Positions 9,613 to 19,775 are shown, counted from the stretch's first letter. The stretch is 64,000 nt of DNA from Prochlorococcus sp. AG-402-P18 (GCA_003216275.1 QCJC01000008.1:44306-108305), one strand, 5' to 3'. Numbers and translations are program-made. The notes: generated from the sequence alone by a model not told the origin.

Positions 9613-10780
9613 ATTTCCTCAGATTATTGACTATGTTAGTAATAATTCCAACCGCCTTATTGATATCTTGTTCAGTTGTATTTCTTCCAATACTCATTCT
9701 TATTGATGCTTCTGCGTCTCTTTTACAGAGACCTATTTCCTGAAGAACATAAGAAGGCTCACCATTACTACAAGCTGAACCACTAGTACAAAAAATAAAT
9801 CTCCTCAATTGACTATGCAATCTACTGCCATTAACACCAGGAAAAGAAATATTTAGATTATGAGGCAATCTTTGATCGATAGATCCATTAACTACCAATC
9901 CAGAAATATTTTTTTTTAATCCCTTAAGCAATAAGTTCCTGAAGAATAAAAGTCTCTTGTTTCTTTCCTGCTGATCATTCCTTGTTATTTCTACTGCCTT
10001 TGCAAAACCAACAATTAAAGGGACAGCAAGCGTGCCAGATCTTATTCCGCGTTCCTGGCCTCCTCCATATTGAGATGGTTCAAGAGGAACACCTTCCCTA
10101 ATCACCAAAGCCCCAATACCTTTAGGACCATAGATTTTATGAGCACTCAAGCTCATCATATCTATCTGAAGTCTATCGGGATCTAAATCTAAGTATCCAA
10201 GAGCTTGAGCTGCATCAGTATGAAAAACTATTCCTTTTCTCCTACAAAAAGACCCGATTTCTGAAATAGGTTGCAAAACTCCTATCTCATTATTTGCGGC
10301 CATAACACTGACCAAAAAAGTATCTTTTTCAAAGGCTTCTGAGACTTGATCAATATTGATTAAGCCATCTTTATTCGGTTGTAATTCGGTCAAACGGAAC
10401 CCTGCGTTCTTCAGTTGCCTGAGCGGATCCAAAACTGCATGATGTTCAGTTGTGATGGTAATGATATGACCAGGTTTTCCATATAGTTTTGCTTTCGCTT
10501 TTGCATGTCCAACTAAGCCTAAATTATTCGCCTCTGTTGCCCCACTCGTGAAAATTAATCTTTTTGGATTGATATTTAACCACGAAGCAATTTTTTCTCG
10601 TGATACCTCTACGGCAGCTGAAGCAAAAAGACCGGATCGATTATTAGTGTTAGATGGATTACCCCAAAACTCATTCCAATATGGCGCCATCTCCTCAACA
10701 ACCCTTGCAGAGCATGGTGTTGTCGATTGAAAATCAAAAATCAAATGGTTTTTATCCATTAATTCATCCGTTAAGTTCAA
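9611..10780 (-). CDS. Cysteine desulfurase (NifS/IscS family)
   Basis: PLP enzyme that takes sulfur from cysteine for Fe-S clusters and thiolated tRNA. The 389-residue protein has the PLP lysine in SAHKIYGPKG (about Lys215) and the persulfide cysteine in CTSGSACSNG (about Cys337), the long-loop arrangement of group I IscS/NifS proteins rather than SufS. HHAVLDP and HTDAAQ near residues 117 and 193 are also typical. No iscU is adjacent. The gene is alone on its strand, convergent with rsmH and divergent from the response regulator. IscS versus NifS naming cannot be settled here. Confidence 0.92.
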   Translation of the reverse strand: MNLTDELMDKNHLIFDFQSTTPCSARVVEEMAPYWNEFWGNPSNTNNRSGLFASAAVEVSREKIASWLNINPKRLIFTSGATEANNLGLVGHAKAKAKLYGKPGHIITITTEHHAVLDPLRQLKNAGFRLTELQPNKDGLINIDQVSEAFEKDTFLVSVMAANNEIGVLQPISEIGSFCRRKGIVFHTDAAQALGYLDLDPDRLQIDMMSLSAHKIYGPKGIGALVIREGVPLEPSQYGGGQERGIRSGTLAVPLIVGFAKAVEITRNDQQERNKRLLFFRNLLLKGLKKNISGLVVNGSIDQRLPHNLNISFPGVNGSRLHSQLRRFIFCTSGSACSNGEPSYVLQEIGLCKRDAEASIRMSIGRNTTEQDINKAVGIITNIVNNLRK

Positions 10781-10842
10781 TAATAGAGAGGAATAAAGGT
10801 TAATATCTTTTTAAAACTCTAAAAGACTAATTTTTACTATTT

Positions 10843-11571
10843 ATGAGTGACCAAAATCCATCACCCCAGGAAGTTTTGCAAACACCCAGACTGTTACTTG
10901 TCGATGATGAACCTGGCTTAAGAACAGCAGTTCAAGCTTATCTACAAGATGAAGGGTTTGAAGTTACAACAGCTGTAGATGGCGAAGAGGGATGGGAAAA
11001 AGCTCAAAAGATGGTACCTGATGTCATAATCAGTGACGTTATGATGCCTAGATGTGATGGTTATGGGCTTTTAAAAAGAATTAGAGAAGATGAGCGCCTT
11101 GGAGGTACTCCAGTAATATTTCTCACTGCAAAAGGCATGACTGTTGATAGAACTCAAGGATATCAAGCAGGCGTAGACGACTACATACCCAAACCATTTG
11201 ATCCGGATGAGCTAGTAGCAAGAGTTAAAAATGTAGTTAAAAGGCAAGAGAGATTACTAACTGAAGCTGCCAGATTTGCTGATGCTGATGTTGGACAAAT
11301 GGCCAAGCAGATCACAGAAATCAAATCCATGCTTAGCCATGGGGATAAGAGTAATTCCAGGAAAGACGATTCTATTCCTAATTTCACCCCAAGAGAGGCC
11401 AGTGTTTTGCAATTAGTTGCAGAAGGTTTAATGAATAAAGAAATTGCAAGACAATTAGAAACCTCTATCCGAAATGTAGAGAAATATGTAAGTCGTTTAT
11501 TTATTAAAACTGGTACTTCTAGTAGAACAGAATTAGTTAGATATGCTCTTGAAAATCATTTAGTTACATAA
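10843..11571 (+). CDS. NarL/LuxR-type response regulator (Ycf29-like)
   Basis: Two-component response regulator of 242 residues. The N-terminal receiver has the acidic pair Asp21-Asp22, phospho-acceptor Asp65 in ISDVMMP and the KPFD lysine motif. A linker of about 30 residues leads to a C-terminal LuxR-type HTH (TPREASVLQLVAEG, NKEIARQL, SIRNVEKYVSRL). Receiver plus LuxR HTH in a cyanobacterium recalls the plastid Ycf29 family; that label is an inference. No histidine kinase gene is nearby. It is convergent with chlM. Confidence 0.85.
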   Translation: MSDQNPSPQEVLQTPRLLLVDDEPGLRTAVQAYLQDEGFEVTTAVDGEEGWEKAQKMVPDVIISDVMMPRCDGYGLLKRIREDERLGGTPVIFLTAKGMTVDRTQGYQAGVDDYIPKPFDPDELVARVKNVVKRQERLLTEAARFADADVGQMAKQITEIKSMLSHGDKSNSRKDDSIPNFTPREASVLQLVAEGLMNKEIARQLETSIRNVEKYVSRLFIKTGTSSRTELVRYALENHLVT

Positions 11572-11601
11572 ATATGTTTTAGAAATTAATAATTTAATTC
11601 T

Positions 11602-12303
11602 TTAAGATTTCACAAACTCTATTAATTTAGAAAAATAGAAAGGAGCTTGATTTAACTTACTTTTTACCACTTTAAAGCCAGATTGTTTTGCTGCTTCAAT
11701 AATCCCTTCCTCTTTTAGTGTATATGCCCTAGTGGTTTTGCTTGGTCCAGGAAATAATTGTCCTATAGCCTTCAACAGTGCAAGCAAGGGAGTATAAGGA
11801 GCAAAGCTAACAATTAATCTCTCTTCAGATAACTGACAAAGATGCTTTACCATTGCTTCAGCATCATGTTGAGGGTAATGAATAAAAACATCTAAACAAA
11901 TAACTGTATTGAACGAACCTTTTAAATTCTCTAAATCAGATACTCGAAAATTTAGTTTACTTAAATCCAAACCAGCTTCCTTTGCTCTAGTTTCTGTCTC
12001 ATGAATCATGGCTTCAGAAATATCACTTAAATGAATTGACTTAGCACCTAATTTCGCGAGTGGGATACTTAAGCTACCAACGCCGCATCCAGCATCACAG
12101 AAACTTTTATCCTTAATATTGTCGTAATCCTGTAGCCAAACAAGAACATCATCAACTGTCTTTTGATGACCTATTCTTATGTTTTTCTGAACTTTATTTA
12201 CATCATCACTTTCACTATATATTCGATTCCATCTATCAAAACCAGTACCATTAAAATATTCAGTTACTTCGACCTTTTCATTGTTTTCAATTTTCGTAGT
12301 CAT
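11602..12303 (-). CDS. chlM: Mg-protoporphyrin IX O-methyltransferase
   Basis: SAM-dependent enzyme methylating the ring C propionate of Mg-protoporphyrin IX, the step after Mg chelatase in chlorophyll synthesis. The 233-residue protein opens with a conserved EYFNGTGFDRWNRIY segment. The class I SAM loop DAGCGVGSLSIPLA is near residue 70, followed by DISEAMI and a VICLDVFIHYP segment. The length matches ChlM/BchM. It lies 28 bases downstream of nagA on the same strand. Confidence 0.93.
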   Translation of the reverse strand: MTTKIENNEKVEVTEYFNGTGFDRWNRIYSESDDVNKVQKNIRIGHQKTVDDVLVWLQDYDNIKDKSFCDAGCGVGSLSIPLAKLGAKSIHLSDISEAMIHETETRAKEAGLDLSKLNFRVSDLENLKGSFNTVICLDVFIHYPQHDAEAMVKHLCQLSEERLIVSFAPYTPLLALLKAIGQLFPGPSKTTRAYTLKEEGIIEAAKQSGFKVVKSKLNQAPFYFSKLIEFVKS

Positions 12304-12331
12304 TAAATCAAGTAATTACCATTCCCCAATC

Positions 12332-13492
12332 TTACGCAGCAAACTGCCAAGACAACTCATGATTACAAGAATTCATTTTCCAACGAAGTAAACACTTTAT
12401 ATTTTTTCCAATAAGAACTGATTGTGCGGTCATTTTCTTTTGACTTAAAACCATTCGTGGAGAGATTGTGGCCATCCAAATAGCTGCGGAGGGATCATCA
12501 ACCCACCTTGCTATTCTTTTACATGCTTCCAGTAAAGGCAAAGTGGAACCTGCAATTGTTTGATTTGAAAGCCTGCATAAGCCTTGTTCTACTGTTATCA
12601 AGCGATTATCCCAATTAAATAATCCATCTCCTAAGCCGTAAGCAGATATTGCATCACTTACTAAGACTATTTGTTTTGGAGCAATAATTTTTAAAAGCCT
12701 AATCATATCTGAATGAACATGAATACCATCTGCGATTAGCCCAAGAAAGACATCATCTCGTCTAATAGCTGCTCCAATAGGACCAATAGCTCGATGATGC
12801 AAACCTTTCATTGCGTTAAAGGTATGTGTAATCATGCTCACACCATTATTAAAAGCTTTCATCGCTAAATCAAAATCAGCGGACGAATGCCCCAAAGAAA
12901 CTACAATGTTTAATTCTCTTAAACGAGAGATCAACTCAAAAGAACCCTTTAATTCTGGAGCCAGTGTCATTAATGCTATGTCGTTCTCAAATTCGTTAAT
13001 CATCTCATTTAAGGCAGAAAGACTTGGCTTACAAATACTTTTAAGTTCATGAGCACCAGAATATAATTCAGATAAGAAAGGTCCTTCCATATGAGCACCC
13101 AGAAGTCGACATCGATTTATTGATTTGTATTTACGAGTTTCCTTTAAGACTTTCATTCCCAATTGAAATTGATCTATGGAGCAACTAACAAAAGTAGGGC
13201 AAATCCCTTCTACTCCATCAAGCCAAAGTCGATCTAAAAACTTCACTAATTTAGGTATTTCATTAAAAGTTAAATCTGTAAATGAAATCCCTAAACCTCC
13301 ATTAATTTGAAGATCTATAGCTCTTGGACTTAGCCAATCACCACACCAGTCTTCATCATAATTTGATTCCTTGTTGGAACTTTTATAAATGGAACTAATG
13401 ATTCCATCTTCGTCTAAGACTAATGAATATAAATTATTTTGATTTTCATCGTCATCTACCTGAGGTAATTTTATGTTAATAAGTTTCCTCAT
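12332..13492 (-). CDS. nagA: N-acetylglucosamine-6-phosphate deacetylase
   Basis: Amidohydrolase that removes acetate from GlcNAc-6-phosphate in amino-sugar recycling. The 386-residue protein shows the family metal and substrate motifs in order: DLQINGGLG, GAHMEGPFL, SLGHSSAD, THTFNAMKGLHHR and VSDAISAYG. No nagB or transporter lies beside it. The likely source of substrate is cell-wall turnover; a NagZ-like hydrolase occurs at the right edge of the window but not in the same operon. It is upstream of chlM on the minus strand, an operon without obvious functional logic. Confidence 0.9.
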   Translation of the reverse strand: MRKLINIKLPQVDDDENQNNLYSLVLDEDGIISSIYKSSNKESNYDEDWCGDWLSPRAIDLQINGGLGISFTDLTFNEIPKLVKFLDRLWLDGVEGICPTFVSCSIDQFQLGMKVLKETRKYKSINRCRLLGAHMEGPFLSELYSGAHELKSICKPSLSALNEMINEFENDIALMTLAPELKGSFELISRLRELNIVVSLGHSSADFDLAMKAFNNGVSMITHTFNAMKGLHHRAIGPIGAAIRRDDVFLGLIADGIHVHSDMIRLLKIIAPKQIVLVSDAISAYGLGDGLFNWDNRLITVEQGLCRLSNQTIAGSTLPLLEACKRIARWVDDPSAAIWMATISPRMVLSQKKMTAQSVLIGKNIKCLLRWKMNSCNHELSWQFAA

Positions 13493-13572
13493 TTCTTAAA
13501 AACTAAAAATAATTACTGCACAATTCATGAATAATTGGCATTATGAATAGTGAAATTTGTAGAAATTGAAAA

Positions 13573-14109
13573 TTGTCTTTAACCGAAGCTAATACATTAA
13601 AGCAAGTAGCAGTAGTGATGGGTAGTGATTCAGATCTTAAAACTCTTCAACCTGCAGTAGAAATCCTAGATCAATTTGGAATAAGAAATGAAGTAAGGAT
13701 CTTATCTGCCCATAGGACTCCAAAAGAAATGATGGATTTTGCCCAAATGGCAGAATCGAATGGTTATGGAGTAATAATTGCTGGGGCTGGAGGAGCTGCT
13801 CATCTACCTGGAATGGTCGCATCTTTTACGACTCTTCCAGTAATCGGCGTTCCAGTTAAAAGTAAGGCACTTTCAGGAATAGATTCTATGTATTCAATTT
13901 TGCAAATGCCCTCAGGTATACCTGTCGCAACAGTTGCAATTGACGGGGGACTAAATGCTGGCCTTTTAGCTACTCAAATTTTAGCAATTAATAATATTGA
14001 ATTAAAAAATAAATTAAAAATCTACCGATCTCATTTACATGATCATGTCACAGAAAAAGATAAGTCAATTAAAGAAATGGGTTCTAAAAAGTATCTAGAT
14101 AAAATGTAA
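13573..14109 (+). CDS. purE: N5-carboxyaminoimidazole ribonucleotide mutase
   Basis: Purine biosynthesis enzyme that moves the carboxyl group of N5-CAIR to give CAIR. The 178-residue protein contains VVMGSDSDLKTL, the SAHRTP motif and the glycine-rich AGAGGAAHLPGMVA segment that together define class I PurE. A TTG at 13573 is the best start, since the conserved strand begins about 11 codons later and no ATG lies between. The C-terminal tail is lysine-rich and longer than in enteric PurE. It is convergent with cysC. Confidence 0.95.
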   Translation: MSLTEANTLKQVAVVMGSDSDLKTLQPAVEILDQFGIRNEVRILSAHRTPKEMMDFAQMAESNGYGVIIAGAGGAAHLPGMVASFTTLPVIGVPVKSKALSGIDSMYSILQMPSGIPVATVAIDGGLNAGLLATQILAINNIELKNKLKIYRSHLHDHVTEKDKSIKEMGSKKYLDKM

Positions 14110-14134
14110 TAATATAACACTAATTATTTGTTAA

Positions 14135-14770
14135 CTAAGACATTTTTGAAATAATTTCTTGATTAACAAGAAAATTAGTAACTATATCTACACATTCATC
14201 AATCGCCATTTTTCCAGTATCAATTTTCAATTCAGGAGACTGAGGCTCTTCATAGGGACTTGAGATACCTGTAAAGTCTTTGATCTCTCCTTTTCTTGCC
14301 TTTGCATATAGTCCTTTTGTATCTCTTGTTTCACAAATATCTAAATCAGCCGCACAAAATATTTCTATAAAATCATTTTCCCCAACCAATGCTCTTGCAT
14401 TATCGCGATCAATTCTAAATGGTGATACAAATGCAGTTAAAACTATTATTCCAGCGTCAAGAAAAAGTTTAGAGACTTCTCCTATTCTTCTAATGTTTTC
14501 TTCTCTATCAAGGTCAGAGAATCCCAAGTCTTTACATAATCCATGCCTGATGTTGTCACCATCTAACAAATAAGTTGAATAACCATTTTTATGAAGAGCT
14601 ACATTAACCGAGTTGGCTAATGTACTTTTCCCTGACCCAGATAAACCTGTAAACCAAAGTATTGAACTCCCATGTCCTCTTTGCTGAGATCGAGCAGCTC
14701 TATCAACTGAGGATTGATGCCAAACTATATTGGTGGATTTTGCTAGAGGACTTTTAGAATTCTGTTCCAT
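14135..14770 (-). CDS. cysC: Adenylylsulfate (APS) kinase
   Basis: Phosphorylates APS to PAPS in sulfate assimilation. The 211-residue protein has the Walker A loop GLSGSGKST at residues 42-50, followed by [28 protein letters not shown] and the [10 protein letters not shown] motif, all typical of CysC. The [22 protein letters not shown] segment (shown in parts: GLYAKARKG, then IKDFTG and SPYE) closes the substrate site. It is 50 bases downstream of the SUI1-like gene on the same strand. Confidence 0.95.
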   Translation of the reverse strand: MEQNSKSPLAKSTNIVWHQSSVDRAARSQQRGHGSSILWFTGLSGSGKSTLANSVNVALHKNGYSTYLLDGDNIRHGLCKDLGFSDLDREENIRRIGEVSKLFLDAGIIVLTAFVSPFRIDRDNARALVGENDFIEIFCAADLDICETRDTKGLYAKARKGEIKDFTGISSPYEEPQSPELKIDTGKMAIDECVDIVTNFLVNQEIISKMS

Positions 14771-14820
14771 GAAATCAGATTAATTGGTTCTATTCTCCAT
14801 CTTGATAGACACAATGTGTT

Positions 14821-15144
14821 TTACCCCCCACTCTGTTTTGGCCTAAAACCCTCTTTAACAAGAAAATCATGAGCTTTAAATATTTGATCTCCTTGCAACT
14901 CCAAAGAATCTCCCTTCACTGTTCCCCCTGTTCCACAAGCCATTTTCAGATTCTTTAGAAGTTTTTTCGCCTCTACTTGACTTAATTGCAATCCTTTTAT
15001 GACAGTAACAAGTTTTCCTTTTTTTCCAGAGCGAGTTCTTTCTAAACGAACTTGTCGCTTTCCTTTAGGTGCAACACTATTCTGAGTATCATTCTCTATT
15101 GTCTTAATAGGATCATTAAATTCACTCCAGCCTCCTTTAGACAT
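14821..15144 (-). CDS. SUI1/YciH-family translation initiation factor
   Basis: Small protein of 107 residues with the eIF1/SUI1 fold. The N-terminal third is polar and variable. The conserved part starts with a basic RSGKKGKLVTVIKGL loop and continues with LKNLKMACGTGGTVKGD and a C-terminal FLVKEGFRPKQSGG. Bacterial members resemble YciH and may affect initiation fidelity, but their role is not well settled. It is divergent from trpB across 40 bases and upstream of cysC. Confidence 0.88.
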   Translation of the reverse strand: MSKGGWSEFNDPIKTIENDTQNSVAPKGKRQVRLERTRSGKKGKLVTVIKGLQLSQVEAKKLLKNLKMACGTGGTVKGDSLELQGDQIFKAHDFLVKEGFRPKQSGG

Positions 15145-15184
15145 CTTCTTGATTTTTGGCTGATAACTATTTTCTCAATCTAAG

Positions 15185-16438
15185 GTGACAGGTACACTCC
15201 ACACTCAATTTACAGATTCGGAGCTATCTCCAATAACAAGGCCAAATGCTCTTGGACGTTTTGGGCGATACGGTGGGCAATATGTTCCTGAAACTTTAAT
15301 ACCTGCCCTTATTGAATTAGAAAAAGCGGCGAAGGAAGCATGGCAGGATTCTTTATTCAATTCAGAACTCAATCATTTACTAAAAACTTATGTAGGAAGA
15401 TCCACGCCTCTATATGAAGCTAAAAGATTAACTGAGCATTATAGAAAAACAGCATTAAAAGGTCCACGTATTTGGCTTAAAAGAGAAGACTTAAACCATA
15501 CTGGTGCTCATAAAATAAATAATGCACTTGGACAAGTACTTCTAGCGATAAGAATGGGGAAAAAAAGAATTATTGCGGAAACCGGAGCTGGGCAACATGG
15601 AGTTGCGACTGCGACAGTCTGCGCCCGATTTGGGTTGCAATGCGTTATCTACATGGGTAAAGAGGATATGCGCAGACAAGCTTTAAACGTATTCAGGATG
15701 CAATTGCTTGGGGCTACTGTTAAACCAGTCACGAATGGTACTGCCACCCTTAAAGATGCGACAAGCGAAGCCATTCGTGATTGGGTTACTAATGTTGAAA
15801 CAACCCACTACATACTTGGATCAGTTGCAGGGCCACATCCATATCCAATGTTGGTGAGAGATTTCCATGCAGTTATTGGAGAAGAAGCAAAGCAACAATG
15901 TAAAGAAGCCTTTGGGAGATCTCCGGATGTACTTTTAGCTTGCGTTGGAGGCGGCTCAAATGCAATGGGTCTTTTTCATCCTTTTGTAGAAGATAAAAGT
16001 GTTCGAATGATTGGAATTGAAGCTGCTGGAGATGGAGTAGAAACTGGTCGTCATGCAGCAACAATTACTGAAGGAACAATAGGAGTTCTTCATGGTGCAA
16101 TGAGTCTATTGCTACAGGACAAAGATGGACAAGTGGAAGAGGCACATTCTATTAGCGCAGGTCTTGATTACCCAGGTGTTGGGCCAGAACATAGTTACTT
16201 AAAAGAAATTGGGCGTGCTGAATATGCTGCGGTGACTGATACTGAAGCAATAGAAGCTTTGCAATTAGTTAGTCAATTAGAAGGTATAATCCCTGCACTT
16301 GAAACTGCCCATGCATTTGCCTATCTAGAAAAACTTTGCCCAACGCTTGATCATGATTCAGAAGTTGTAATTAACTGCTCTGGCAGAGGAGATAAAGATG
16401 TAAATACAGTTGCAGAAAAATTAGGCTCAACAATATAA
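15185..16438 (+). CDS. trpB: Tryptophan synthase beta chain
   Basis: PLP enzyme condensing indole and serine to tryptophan. The 417-residue protein contains the PLP lysine Lys110 in [13 protein letters not shown], the [15 protein letters not shown] opening, and the phosphate-binding GGGSNAMG loop. The start is GTG at 15185. trpA is not adjacent, so the trp genes are dispersed. It is convergent with the rhodanese gene, 13 bases apart. Confidence 0.97.
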   Translation: MTGTLHTQFTDSELSPITRPNALGRFGRYGGQYVPETLIPALIELEKAAKEAWQDSLFNSELNHLLKTYVGRSTPLYEAKRLTEHYRKTALKGPRIWLKREDLNHTGAHKINNALGQVLLAIRMGKKRIIAETGAGQHGVATATVCARFGLQCVIYMGKEDMRRQALNVFRMQLLGATVKPVTNGTATLKDATSEAIRDWVTNVETTHYILGSVAGPHPYPMLVRDFHAVIGEEAKQQCKEAFGRSPDVLLACVGGGSNAMGLFHPFVEDKSVRMIGIEAAGDGVETGRHAATITEGTIGVLHGAMSLLLQDKDGQVEEAHSISAGLDYPGVGPEHSYLKEIGRAEYAAVTDTEAIEALQLVSQLEGIIPALETAHAFAYLEKLCPTLDHDSEVVINCSGRGDKDVNTVAEKLGSTI

Positions 16439-16451
16439 ATTTAAAATCCTA

Positions 16452-16826
16452 TTAATACCTTGGAACAGATTGATCCACATCTCTACTCCAAGCGTCTATT
16501 CCACCCACAAGATTCAAAACACTTTTACTTATACCTTTTTCTAATAGCCAGCTGCCAAAATGCAGGCTTCTCACACCTGCATGACATAGAACAACAATGG
16601 TTTGATCCTTAGGTAACAATTCTTCGATTTTTTCTGACCAGTTTGAAGCCTTACTTAAAGGTAGATGTAATACTGAGAAAGTAAATGATGCAATAGCAAT
16701 TTCATTATCCTCCCTAACGTCTATAATGAATGGTTTTTCAGAAGAATTATCTTCTAACAATTTCTTTAATTCTGTTGGGGATATATCTAAAGGAATATGC
16801 TGATTCATAAATAAAAGACAAGCCAT
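16452..16826 (-). CDS. Rhodanese-like domain protein
   Basis: Single-domain rhodanese of 124 residues. The active-site loop VVLCHAGVRS places the catalytic Cys at position 81, and the domain opens with FIIDVRED near residue 33. Such small proteins transfer or carry sulfane sulfur, but the acceptor is unknown. The start could also be the second ATG at 16808, six codons in. It has no close operon partner; trpB converges from the left. Confidence 0.85.
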   Translation of the reverse strand: MACLLFMNQHIPLDISPTELKKLLEDNSSEKPFIIDVREDNEIAIASFTFSVLHLPLSKASNWSEKIEELLPKDQTIVVLCHAGVRSLHFGSWLLEKGISKSVLNLVGGIDAWSRDVDQSVPRY

Positions 16827-16884
16827 AAATTAAACTTTCCCATATCTAAGCTCAGAAAGTACACAAATGCAGAAATTATAAACA

Positions 16885-18471
16885 ATGAAATCGCGTTTAT
16901 CGTATTTTTTAATATCTGGAATAATACTTTTATCCATTTTTGTAGGGATATTAATTTGGCGTAATAATAACCTTCAGGTGATTCCTAAAATCAATGAGAA
17001 AGGATTTAATACTCCAATTTCATCAAAATATATACCGACAAATGCTAATCTAATTTTACATTGGAAAATCAATCCAACCAAACTTCCAAATTATTTAGAA
17101 AATTCTCAAGGCAAAATAAATAAAAATATTACAACTAAAAAAATTGCTTTCATCAGAGATTCTTCCTTCCAATTAATCAGCCTTGATTTCGCAAAAGATC
17201 TATCAAAATGGGCAGGCGATTATGGCAGCTTTGCAGTTTTTGATACAAATAATCAGTCTCTTAATGATTGGCTAATGGTTTTAGAAATAAATAAAGATGA
17301 AAATATTGAAGAAGTTTTAGAATCAATTTCTTACCCAAAACAAATAGATGAGGAGATGAAATCTAGTTATAAATTAAATATCTCAAAATCAAAAATAATT
17401 GAAAAAAAAATTAATTCAAATAAATCAATATATTTTTCGACTGAAAAAAATTATATTTTAATAGCATCAAATCAAAAAATAATAGAATCATCAATAAAGC
17501 AATCAAAAGTTAATGCAATAGATACGAAAGAAAATTATAAAGAGATGCAATTAAAAGATAATCTTAATGATGGTATTTTTTTATTGGAAATCTCTCCAAA
17601 GAAAATTTTCGATATAATAGGTCAAAAGAAAGATCTATTTGAATTAAATAAATCAAAAAAATTGATTTCGTCAATAAATTTAAATCAGAATAATCTGATT
17701 ATAGAAGGAGTTCTCTCTTATGAGAATAGAAGTCAAAGTGCAATTAATGAGCTTAATTATGATTTAATTGATATCGAAAAAGAGTTTAAATCATTTGATA
17801 ACTTTATATTAATTGACAACCCTAAACAATATTATGCAAATAAAGCTATTCATCCATATAAAAAATTAATAGCTTCTCTTATTAAAAATTCAACAACAAC
17901 TGATTATTCTAAACTTTTCAAGATAATTCTCGAAAACACCCAAGGAAATCTAATTTGGATTAAGAATAAAGATTGGTTAGTCTTAACTAACAAAAATGAT
18001 ATAAACAAAAAAAAGATAAATGATATTCTAAAAAAAGATAACTTTTTAAATTCTTCTCTTGATTTTAAAAACAAAAAACTTGAGATTTGGTCAAAAATAA
18101 CTACAAATAATAATGAAGAATATGAGATAAAAGATAATATTGAGGCCATTGTTCAAGAAAATGAAAATGAATATATATGGAGTAAAAGACTGGTATCTAT
18201 TCCAACTTTTTTCAACAACAAATACTTACAAGATAATATAGTTATAGAACAGGAAAAAGACGGTATTAACCATTTTGATGATTCTATAAGAATACACTTG
18301 GGAAAGGAGAAAACAGAAGTACTTCTAAATAATTTTTATCCCTATATCTTACTTAGGACGATGCTTGGAAATGAATTCGAATCACCAAAAGCTATTGATA
18401 TATCTGTTTCGGTTCCTACAATTAATTATCCAGACTTCATTAAATTCAAAGTCAACTTACAAACAAGTTGA
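16885..18471 (+). CDS. DUF3352-type membrane-anchored protein, function unknown
   Basis: Protein of 528 residues with one N-terminal hydrophobic segment (about residues 6-25) directly after a short basic start, so it is probably anchored in the plasma or thylakoid membrane with the bulk outside the cytosol. The opening after the anchor, with SSKYIPTNANLILHWKINP, resembles the DUF3352 family of cyanobacteria. Composition is strongly biased to Lys, Asn and Ile, and the DNA is visibly more AT-rich than its neighbours. No catalytic motif is visible. It stands alone between rhodanese and citrate synthase. The family call is from memory of the pattern. Confidence 0.7.
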   Translation: MKSRLSYFLISGIILLSIFVGILIWRNNNLQVIPKINEKGFNTPISSKYIPTNANLILHWKINPTKLPNYLENSQGKINKNITTKKIAFIRDSSFQLISLDFAKDLSKWAGDYGSFAVFDTNNQSLNDWLMVLEINKDENIEEVLESISYPKQIDEEMKSSYKLNISKSKIIEKKINSNKSIYFSTEKNYILIASNQKIIESSIKQSKVNAIDTKENYKEMQLKDNLNDGIFLLEISPKKIFDIIGQKKDLFELNKSKKLISSINLNQNNLIIEGVLSYENRSQSAINELNYDLIDIEKEFKSFDNFILIDNPKQYYANKAIHPYKKLIASLIKNSTTTDYSKLFKIILENTQGNLIWIKNKDWLVLTNKNDINKKKINDILKKDNFLNSSLDFKNKKLEIWSKITTNNNEEYEIKDNIEAIVQENENEYIWSKRLVSIPTFFNNKYLQDNIVIEQEKDGINHFDDSIRIHLGKEKTEVLLNNFYPYILLRTMLGNEFESPKAIDISVSVPTINYPDFIKFKVNLQTS

Positions 18472-18574
18472 AAGTACTATATTTTCCAGCTAGGTTAATT
18501 CAATAAAATGAAATTCAATTTAAAATTATTTCACTGGAGCTAAAGCCATAGATAACGAACAAAAAACAACTAAT

Positions 18575-19702
18575 TTGATTCTAAAGCCAGGACTGGAGGG
18601 AGTTCCTGTAACCAAATCAGGAATATGTGAAATCAATGGGACAGAAGGAACGCTTAACTACAGAGGTTATCCAATATCTGAGCTTGCAAAGAAAAGTAGT
18701 TTTCTAGAAACTGCCTTTCTATTGATTTGGGGAGAACTTCCTACTGCAAATGAGCTTCAAAGATTTGAAGAAGAAGTTCAAATGCATAGACGAGTAAGTT
18801 TTCGAATTAGAGATATGCTTAAATGTTTCCCTGAATCGGGGCATCCAATGGATGCTCTTCAAGCCAGTGCAGCATCATTAGGCCTCTTTTACTCTAGAAG
18901 AGCAATTGATGATCCGAAATATATTTACGACGCAGTTGTGAGATTGATTGCAAAAATTCCAACTATGGTTGCTGCTTTTGAGCAAATAAGAAAAGGAGAT
19001 GATCCTATTCAACCCCAAGATGATTTGCCTTATTCATCAAATTTCCTCTATATGCTCACTGAGAGGGAACCCAATCCTCTTGCAGCAAGAGTTTTCGACC
19101 GGTGCTTAATACTTCATGCTGAGCATAGTCTAAATGCAAGTACTTTCAGTGCAAGAGTAACTGCAAGCACATTGACAGATCCATATGCTGTGGTTGCTTC
19201 TGCTGTAGGGACATTGGCAGGACCTCTTCATGGAGGCGCCAATGAGGATGTGATAGCAATGTTGGAAGAAATTGGAGCCCCAGACAAAGCCTCATCATTT
19301 CTTAATGATGCAATTACAAAAAAAAGGAAAATAATGGGCTTTGGTCATAGGGAATATCGTGTCAAAGACCCAAGAGCAACAATTTTGCAAAACTTCGCAG
19401 AAGAACTTTTTTCAGAATTTGGCAAAGATGAAATGTATGAAGTAGCCAAAACACTTGAAGAAGAAGCTATTACCAGGCTAGGGGCAAAAGGTATATTCCC
19501 AAATGTTGACTTTTATTCAGGACTAGTTTATCGAAAGCTTGGAATTCCTCGCGATCTTTTTACTCCAGTGTTTGCCATTTCAAGAGTTGCTGGTTGGTTG
19601 GCTCACTGGAGAGAACAACTAGGAGCTAATAGAATTTTCAGACCATCACAAATTTATGAAGGCGCAAAAGTAAGAAATTGGAAACCTCTTGAAAGCAGAT
19701 AA
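18575..19702 (+). CDS. gltA: Citrate synthase
   Basis: Condenses oxaloacetate with acetyl-CoA; in marine picocyanobacteria this feeds the route to 2-oxoglutarate for nitrogen assimilation. Motifs are GTEGTLNYRGYPI near the N-terminus, the catalytic histidine segment GPLHGGANEDV, and MGFGHREYRVKDPRA. From TTG 18575 the protein has 375 residues. That TTG lacks a ribosome binding site; an ATA at 18548 is in frame, lies 8 bases after GGAG and would add nine residues, IDNEQKTTN. No ATG, GTG or TTG is in frame between the upstream stop at 18521 and 18575. Confidence 0.95.
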   Translation: MILKPGLEGVPVTKSGICEINGTEGTLNYRGYPISELAKKSSFLETAFLLIWGELPTANELQRFEEEVQMHRRVSFRIRDMLKCFPESGHPMDALQASAASLGLFYSRRAIDDPKYIYDAVVRLIAKIPTMVAAFEQIRKGDDPIQPQDDLPYSSNFLYMLTEREPNPLAARVFDRCLILHAEHSLNASTFSARVTASTLTDPYAVVASAVGTLAGPLHGGANEDVIAMLEEIGAPDKASSFLNDAITKKRKIMGFGHREYRVKDPRATILQNFAEELFSEFGKDEMYEVAKTLEEEAITRLGAKGIFPNVDFYSGLVYRKLGIPRDLFTPVFAISRVAGWLAHWREQLGANRIFRPSQIYEGAKVRNWKPLESR

Positions 19703-19775
19703 TTTGAAATTTATTTTTTCTAATTTTAAATTACTAAAAAATTCCACTAATCTAATATCAGATCACATATAAGAA

